Position numbers and translations under genes: made by a program. 64,000 nucleotides of DNA from Diphasiastrum complanatum (Eukaryota; Streptophyta; Lycopodiopsida; Lycopodiales; Lycopodiaceae): the NCBI GenBank assembly GCA_029204225.1, contig CM055097.1, forward strand, positions 73,545,552-73,609,551. Reading direction: 5' to 3'. Below, one piece after another: positions 57,826-64,000 of the stretch. The notes under the pieces are model-generated. The model saw nothing but the letters and a program-made list of their open reading frames with translations, had not been told where the DNA came from and ran no database searches. The first letter of the stretch is position 1. Every line of letters starts with the position of its first letter.

Positions 57826-58658
57826 TGTGAAAAAAGTACAAAAAGGACCAAGAGTGGGTCCTAATCTGATCCTCAAGAGGGATTGGTTGTCAGATTACTT
57901 GATCTATCAATCTACTCGAGATTAAGATCAATCTAGATCAATTCTAGACACAAAATCCTAACAAAAACAATCATTAATTGAAGGTAGGTGTACTTTCTAG
58001 TTTCACACGTGTGAAACACTGTCTGAGTATGGAATGCAACCTGAAAATCAAGTACACATTGATAGAACCTCAAAACAATCAAAACAAATGTAGACAAATG
58101 GAGAGAATCACTCAAAATTGCTTCCAAAACTAAGATTGTTGTCTCACACTGATTATGGCCAAATGTGGCTCTATATATACGATAAGTGGGAGCTCGTGGT
58201 ACTGATCACCCCTCTGATCCCACATGTGTGAAGGTGATTTGTCATATGATGATTCATCATGCGAAACTGACACTTGGACAAAACCTTCTATTTTGAGCAC
58301 TTTTGGTTCATTTTCCTTCTATATGGAGATCTACTTGGAAATCTTCTAGAAGTCAAAATTTGCCTACTTTAGCTTATTCCACATGTGTGAACTGTCCTCT
58401 ACACATGGAATATGGCACCTAACCAAAGGATGTGGCTCATGCAATCAATAGATTGATGCCATGTGTCTTATATCTAGAAAACTAGTTTTTGGCCATTTTA
58501 GCCACTAGAACTTGAATTAAATCATATGTACAACATATATGATTATGGTACATGACAAGTACACTATTTTCACATGTGAGAACAGGCTCCACAGATGTGT
58601 AATCATCCTATATACATGATTTTTGGCCTCTACCAAGCTTATTTTTGCATTTTTCACA
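57826..58658 (-). repeat. 5' LTR of copia element L (833 bp)
   Basis: Minus-strand TGTGAAAAATGC … TACTTTTTTCACA. TATA-like TATATATAG at 58171-58179 (complement). It has the 18-bp perfect palindrome GTTTCACACGTGTGAAAC at 58000-58017 and CACATGTG at 58221, 58380 and 58571. The flank after it is ATCAA. Confidence 0.85.
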
Positions 58659-59276
58659 ATCAAGTCATTGTAAGTGTCATAAGTCATCAAGTTATCAGAC
58701 AAAGATAAAACGACCAGAATGGGTCTTATAGTAGCTGACTCCTTAGAGTTAATGATTATAGTGAGAGAGAAAGATATTCAGAACCTTAGCAATTGTTTTG
58801 AGTCTGTAAGTAGGATCATGCGCTTATCAACGCAATTGTATTGTGATCTGATCATTGTGTTTACAGCTTTATTATACAAATTCACTATTGTTCTACATCC
58901 TTTTGCATTCTTGTTGAATGATAATTGCCACTCCTCTTACACAAACACTATTATCAAAGAATTGTATGGCTATCTCCGACGTATAAATTGATTCTACATT
59001 CTCTTCATACCAGGTTATCAATATTAGAGGATTGCATGGCTATCTCAAATGCCTAATCGTTTTTCGACAATCTCTCTTCTACCGTAGTCTAAGACTCCTA
59101 CACTGATAATTTGATTCAATGCAAAAGAACAGCCCATAAAATCCATTCTCTAAGTAATCCACGATTCTATTATCAAGAATTCTTTGTTTCATCAGTTGAC
59201 ATCAATCCAAACATCAACCGATGTGAGATCAGAACTGATAATCACATCTCACACAATAGTATCCGTCCCCACAAAG
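58659..59276 (+). repeat. Probable 5' LTR region of copia K
   Basis: Sequence left of K's primer site; ends near CCCCACA with a 3-base spacer. The LTR start cannot be placed without a second copy. Confidence 0.45.
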
Positions 59277-59289
59277 TGGTATCAAGGCC
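59277..59289 (+). promoter_or_regulatory. Primer-binding site of K, diverged
   Basis: TGGTATCAAGGCC: shares TGGTATCA and GCC with the tRNA-Met consensus. Confidence 0.65.
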
Positions 59290-59402
59290 ATAGATTTATT
59301 GGATTACTAGAGTCTAGGACTTATAATAGAACTTAAGACATTTTTTTTATTCTATAGAGTTGATTCATTTAGCTTGTGTTTTATCTCTACTACTCGACTA
59401 CA

Positions 59403-60243
59403 ATGGAAGGTTCAATCTCAGAGATCTACTTGATCAACAAACTCAACAGAGATGACTTCCACATGTGGAAGTTTAAGATGAGGATGATCTTGATCGAGAA
59501 GGAGCTTTGGGGATAGGTAAATAGTTCGATAGCCAAACCGACAGAACCCGAACAACTTCCAACTTGGGAAGCAAAGGATGGCAAGGTTCTTGCCATTGTA
59601 TCTTTGAACCTTAAAGATACTCAAATCGATCATGTATCCAACTGTACGACCTCCAAAGAAGCGTGGGATACACTTACAAGCATCTACGAGACCTTAGATG
59701 TTTCCACTTGTCTCTTCTTGAGGAAGAAGGTACTGACACTCAAAATGAGTGAAGGCACCTCAATCAACGACCACCTGAATGAGTTCAAATAGTTGCTAAA
59801 CCAACTGGCTACAATAGGATTGCCTATCTTAGAATAAGACTCTACCATGTCTCTTCTTGACAATCTTCCATCCTCCTATGACAATCTAGTATTGCTTCTT
59901 AGCAATACTCTTGCGCTGTCTCTCCAAAAATTGACAACAAGTCTGTTGTAGGAAGAAGTTAGGAGGAAAAGCTTGTCTACGACAATGAGTACCAAATCCA
60001 TGGCACTCTACTCAAACAAGTAGCAGTCCAAAAAGAAGAAAGGCTTCAAGGATAAAAAGACAAAGGTAGAACAGCCATCAGCATCGCAACCACAATAGTA
60101 GCACATTCAATCATCGTCCAAGACTAAGCTATTATGTAGATACTGCAAAAAAACCAACCATGATATCAAAGACGTCGTATCCTCAAGCACAATGAAGCGA
60201 GATGTAGCAGCAACAAGAAGGCAACTCTGACACAGTCAGAGGT
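59403..60243 (+). pseudogene. Gag of copia K
   Basis: ATG 59403; early F-H-M-W-K-F-K-M-R-M, TAG after E-L-W-G, then S-L-N-L-K-D, S-K-E-A-W-D-T-L and L-F-L-R-K-K-V-L. A degenerate knuckle (C-R-Y-C-K-K-T-N-H-D) follows near 60136. At least six stops. It belongs to a lineage distinct from A, B, E, F and I. Confidence 0.82.
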
Positions 60244-60570
60244 TTGCAAGATGATGATAAAGCACTGATGCTACAAGATCAACCCAGTAGAGATGCCCAT
60301 CAATGGTATCTCGATTCAGGTGCCTCTCAGCATATGACGTCATGGAAAGACGTCTTCTCTACACTCACAACTACAGAATCAAAGTACATCTTCTTTGGTA
60401 TCTCTAGTTCACATCAAGTCAAAGGCCAAGGCACTATTCGACTACAATTCTCTGATGGCATCACTAGGCAGCTTAATGGTGTACTTTATGTACTCAAGTT
60501 AACCAAGAACCTATTGTCTATTAGCAAGATCACAGATCAAGGCTATAGAGCTTTGTTCACTGCCAACTGA
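60244..60570 (+). pseudogene. Protease of K
   Basis: Open for 108 codons with W-Y-L-D-S-G-A-S-Q-H-M and G-V-L-Y-V-L-K-L-T-K-N-L-L-S-I. Ends in a TGA just after the domain. Confidence 0.88.
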
Positions 60571-61021
60571 TGTACTATTTTAGATGAAAATTCAAAAGAA
60601 ATCCTCTCTACTTACAGAGAAGGAAATTTGTATATACCGAGTCACGATTTTTCACTTTCTGTGAGCTGTTCAAATGCTAATTTATGACATCAAAGATTAG
60701 GTCATCTAAACATGTGTTCAATCTTGTATATGCATCATAACAAAATAGTCAAGGACATGAATATAAACGCTGTAACTACAGCTAATCAGTCAGTCTGTGA
60801 AAGTTGCTTACTAGGAAAACAACCTAGAACTAGATTTCCAAGAGGACAAGCCAAAAGGGTGAAGTCCATTTTATCACTGATACACAGTGACTTATGTGGT
60901 CCTATGAGCATACCTTCATTAGGACAAGCTCTATATTTTATTACATTCATTGATGACTACTCTCGATTTACCAGAGTCATGTTCATAAAGAACAAGTCAG
61001 AAGCGTTCAATTGCTTCAAAG
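60571..61021 (+). pseudogene. Integrase of K, cut by J
   Basis: Contains R-L-G-H-L-N-like sequence after a stop (60690), the Cys pair C-E-S-C, the first catalytic Asp in I-H-S-D-L-C-G-P-M and T-F-I-D-D-Y-S-R-F. It stops at E-A-F-N-C-F-K where the J LTR starts. Confidence 0.85.
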
Positions 61022-61793
61022 TGTCAAAAATGGTGAAATCTTGCAACTTTGCCGCAACGCAAAAGTCAACAAGCCTTGACTCGAAGGTCGAACGATTCAC
61101 GAAAGTCAGCGTGCTTCTAGGACAAACAAAAGACGAACGATTCGCGAAGCATTAAATTGCAAACATGCCTCCAAGACTGCAAGAACTGCAAAGCGACGCA
61201 AAACAAAAAGACATGAAAGAAACAAAAGAGACGAAAGAAAACAAAAGAAATGAAGGAGAATCTTTCGCGCTGCCAGCTGGCAGCTCAACGGGCTTGGAGT
61301 CTTAGACTTCACGCCCAATTGAACGGGTAGCAATGACGGAGAGTAACTGATTAGTTGATTAGCATTAACTACCCTTGTAATTCTCTATTTAGCTATCTTG
61401 TAAACTCCACACAATGGAGATAGTAAATATATTTTCTAGGATCAAAACACACAGAGAATGTGTGCGAGTAGAGCAGATAAGAAAAAACTAGAAACAAACA
61501 AAAAAAAAAAAGTTGTGCATAAAAGTCTGCCAATGAGCAGAATACAAAAAAAGAGAGTAGAGCGTCAAGCCACCAACGAGCAAGACACTGACAATCTCGC
61601 TCTAAAAATCAAACTGATAATTGATTGCTCTATTTTTGTGCATCTCCTTGTCTTACGTTGTCTTGATTGCTAAAATGGAATCTGTTATGTGATGCGTAGT
61701 CGCGTGTATAGGTTCTTGTGAAGCTTCCGCACAAAAGAAAATTCAAAAGAAACAAAATCATTCGCGACAACAAAACAAATCAGTTTTGTGACA
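61022..61793 (+). repeat. 5' LTR of copia J (772 bp)
   Basis: TGTCAAAAATGG … CAGTTTTGTGACA, with TGTCA/TGACA tips. Noticeably richer in CpG (CGAACGATTCACGAAAG blocks near 61086-61100) than the other LTRs. It lacks the CACGTG palindrome. Left flank CAAAG. Confidence 0.78.
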
Positions 61794-61806
61794 TGGTATC
61801 ACAAGT
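61794..61806 (+). promoter_or_regulatory. Primer-binding site of J, diverged
   Basis: TGGTATCACAAGT follows the LTR end directly; the first eight bases fit tRNA-Met. Confidence 0.65.
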
Positions 61807-61850
61807 TATCACTACCAATATCTAAGCGATGATTATCTAGACAACACAAT

Positions 61851-61971
61851 ATGGCTACAACGATCCAAACAAGAGTAGCAATCAGTCTTGATGGCGCAAA
61901 TTATAGGATATGGAAATTCAAGATCAAAACACTTTTGAAGGGCGAAAGCATCTGGTCGGTGGCTGAACTCT
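61851..61971 (+). pseudogene. Gag start of J, cut by D2
   Basis: 40 codons: M-A-T-T-I-Q-T-R-V, N-Y-R-I-W-K-F-K-I-K, then cut at 61971 by the LTR of D2. The rest must lie beyond the right end of the window. Confidence 0.82.
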
Positions 61972-62622
61972 TGTGAAGGATTTCAGATCATTCAAGATCC
62001 AATCCATGTCCTTGACCTTTGGTTACAATAAGGAGCAAACCAACAATCTTGCTAATGTAGAAAAATCAACATCTACATACAAAATGAGATGCAAACTCTA
62101 AGAGATACTAATCAAACATGAACCAAAACATAAAATATTTTGTTGTCTGTAAAATTACAGTATCCTACTGTATTTCACACGTGTGGAACCAAAAATAGCA
62201 ATAAATGAACATTCTACACACAAGATTGCAAGATAACACCAAGATAGTGCACCAATGAGTAGTAGAACCCAAAGAGGACCATGTATAATGATGAAATGAG
62301 AGAGAGAAGAGAGAATTTGTGTCTCTCCACGAGTTACATCCTTTTATAGAGTGTCCAAACCCTATTTGGCCACTTGGCTTTCCCTCCAAAATGTAAACCC
62401 TACTATTTTTGGGTCTCGATTCAATGTACCCAAAGTTCAAATTTGAATCTCTCTCAAACTCGACTACCAACTTTCCCACACTTTCAAAAAGTGTTTATTG
62501 AATATATTTTAAACTAATAGCTTCAAAAAGTTTATCTCTAAGTCTAAAATGAGTTTTGGCTTCATATTGACAATTTACCAAAATATGACTAAACTAGACT
62601 AAAATAGTTGAAATCTCTCACA
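61972..62622 (-). repeat. 3' LTR of D2 (651 bp)
   Basis: Minus-strand TGTGAGAGATTT … AAATCCTTCACA, aligning with D1 and D3 LTRs over its length. TATA complement at 62341-62348. CACACGTGTG at 62176-62185. The polypurine tract is CTCCATCTTCAAC (62623-62635) on the plus strand. Confidence 0.9.
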
Positions 62623-63402
62623 CTCCATCTTCAACTAGTTTTGGCATAGTTTTGACAATAGAACTTTGATCCAACTTTAGAATGATATCCATCCTAAGTA
62701 TAGATCTCCTTTCTAAGGTTCTAAAGTATCTTTCATAATTGATATAGAGAATAGTGTCCAAATTGGATGCTTCATACGTCAATTTTACACATCAAGATAT
62801 AACTAGAACATGAACCACCAAATAGAATGTGAATGAAATGATTCTTCCATGTTTCAAACTTTGAACTCTCTGCAAAATTACAGCAACCAAACCATAAATG
62901 TGAGTGATGACCATTTGCTTGCTTGTCTCCTCCAACTTTGTCCTTTCTTGAGATGTCTCCACCATAAAACTTCATGAATGAGCCTCCATCTCCATCTTGC
63001 CACAAGAAACAATAAAACCTTGATGACTTGCCCATGAATGAGTGACATAATGAACCTCCAATAGCTTCATTTCCATCAGCAAAACTAGCCAAGAATGCTA
63101 GTACCAACTCCAGCAATAAGATATTGCAAGACAATGTAGCTAGTTTGTCCATATCTTGACAATTTGCACACATCCACATGAAATAGCTCAACCATGAGAT
63201 AGAAGAAGTAAAGTAAACTTGAAAAAAACTTCTTTGATGCTCCTTTGACCTTACTTGACTCTTCAAACACCTGAAAAACAGATCCATCACATCTTTGCCA
63301 AATAACCTTCCTTTGATGCTCTTGACTAGCTCCAAATTGCCACATTTCCTTTTGTGTTGTTGAAGCCCTTTGAGACCAACCTCTTGATCTTCCTCTTGGC
63401 AA
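62623..63402 (-). other. Foreign insert of D2, part shared with D1
   Basis: Frames with L-E-L-V-K-S-I-K-G, M-D-L-F-F, then after a GT at the same place as in D1, A-D-G-N-E-A-I-G-G-S-L and W-Q-D-G-D-G-G-S-F-M. The open stretch 63335-62772 (187 codons) runs through the candidate splice site, so it may not be a real protein. Confidence 0.5.
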
Positions 63403-63614
63403 TCAAAGTCATTGAAAAAACTTTGCTATCCAGATCCATTACTTCCTTTTCCAGTATGAAAACCATGAGAACCAATATCCACTTGCATAGCATCATCTAC
63501 ACAAGAATATTCTCCAAAACATGTGAGTAAAGCAAAGTGAGTCGCTTCCACTTGCTTGTCTTTCTCTTGATCATCAAAGATATCAAAGATATGAATATCT
63601 TCAAACCTGAACCT

Positions 63615-63989
63615 CTAGAAATACTGCCTCTCAAACATATGATCTAGATCCAACAATATCTCATCAATGCTTAATCTCGAATTCCCACAAAGGTTAGTGA
63701 AAACAATGTCACCAATGTCACCATCATAAATCAAAAGATAGATTCCAAACTTTCCATCCAACATGAAGTAGAATAGGTGAATATGAGTATCAAATCTAAT
63801 AAATCCATCCTTCTTGAGTCCATAGCAAACCTCTATAAGCTCACCAATGAGATCTCCCTTGCCTTGAAGAAATTGCCTCTCGATTTGCTCCATGCAGTCT
63901 TCTCCAACCAACCTTTTGCCATCTTGATCATGAGTGATCAATTCACAATCATAGAATCTTTTGAGTTGATGAAGAGATGTGAGATCCAT
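63615..63989 (-). CDS. 124-codon ORF of unknown function in D2
   Basis: M-D-L-T-S-L-H-Q-L-K-R-F … L-L-I-Y-D-G-D-I-G-D-I-V … L-D-L-D-H-M-F-E-R-Q-Y-F. No retrotransposon motif; no domain recognised. It lies upstream of the block shared with D1, which D1 lacks through truncation. Balanced composition, not repeat-derived. It could be an exon of a captured host gene; that is a guess. Confidence 0.4.
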   Translation of the reverse strand: MDLTSLHQLKRFYDCELITHDQDGKRLVGEDCMEQIERQFLQGKGDLIGELIEVCYGLKKDGFIRFDTHIHLFYFMLDGKFGIYLLIYDGDIGDIVFTNLCGNSRLSIDEILLDLDHMFERQYF

Positions 63990-64000
63990 GACTTGGATCT

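Larger units (their letters stand above)
61972..64000 (-). mobile_element. Non-autonomous copia derivative D2
   Basis: Minus strand: foreign internal region (64000 to 62640), polypurine tract and 3' LTR. The internal blocks match those of D1, but the RNase H tail present in D1 is missing. It continues beyond the window. Flank next to the LTR is ACTCT (61967-61971) in the gag of J. Confidence 0.85.

Overview
The window is repeat-dominated plant nuclear DNA. It is AT-rich and no host gene could be recognised. It is packed with Ty1/copia LTR retrotransposons whose primer-binding sites (TGGTATCAGAGCC) match the 3' end of plant initiator tRNA-Met. It also holds pieces of Ty3/gypsy elements, one decayed DNA-transposon-like gene, one MITE-like insertion and long TC microsatellites. 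This points to a land plant with a large, repeat-rich genome; the species cannot be read from the sequence.

Layout. 1-10470: two closely related full-coding copia elements. A (up to 5302, 1316-codon gag-pol) sits inside the leader of B (1317-codon gag-pol, 3' LTR ends at 10470). 10471-12032: non-coding, with a five-unit tandem repeat. 12033-12848: 5' half of a gag-only copia element (C). 12849-15240: minus-strand Ty3/gypsy gag-protease plus an RT scrap. 15344-18267: minus-strand remnant of a transposase-like gene with a V-G-H-T-H-E-D-I-D motif. 18268-22560: non-coding repeats and a TC/AC microsatellite. 22577-24378: copia derivative D, whose polymerase region is replaced by foreign sequence. 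24379-41405: a nest in which decayed copia M contains E (minus), E contains H, H contains a solo D LTR (D3) and element I, and I contains a MITE. 41681-47520: decayed copia G (minus), fragments, and a second E copy (E2). 47521-51604: copia F (minus), which has largely intact integrase and RT and is a plausible autonomous relative of E. 51607-52386: 3' half of C (minus). 52387-54060: the gypsy protease-linker, RT and RNase H. 54097-56771: tandem duplication, copia G2 with a downstream coiled-coil ORF, and an LTR. 57813-58658: 5' LTR of L. 59277-64000: copia K interrupted by J, which is interrupted by a second D copy (D2, minus).

Structural conclusions. (1) The two halves of C and the two halves of the gypsy element are rejoined, both in frame and without gain or loss of a base, if 12849-52386 is flipped. 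This implies a 39.5-kb inversion or a mis-oriented assembly block. (2) Most of the copia LTRs and several leaders carry a perfect palindrome of the type TTCACACGTGTGAA or CACATGTG. Its two halves equal the terminal sequences of the LTRs themselves (TGTGAA and TTCACA), so it looks like an internal copy of an LTR-to-LTR junction. (3) At least three families (D, E, H) have lost reverse transcriptase but kept LTRs, primer site and polypurine tract. D and E are present in more than one copy, so they were probably mobilised in trans by relatives such as A, B or F.
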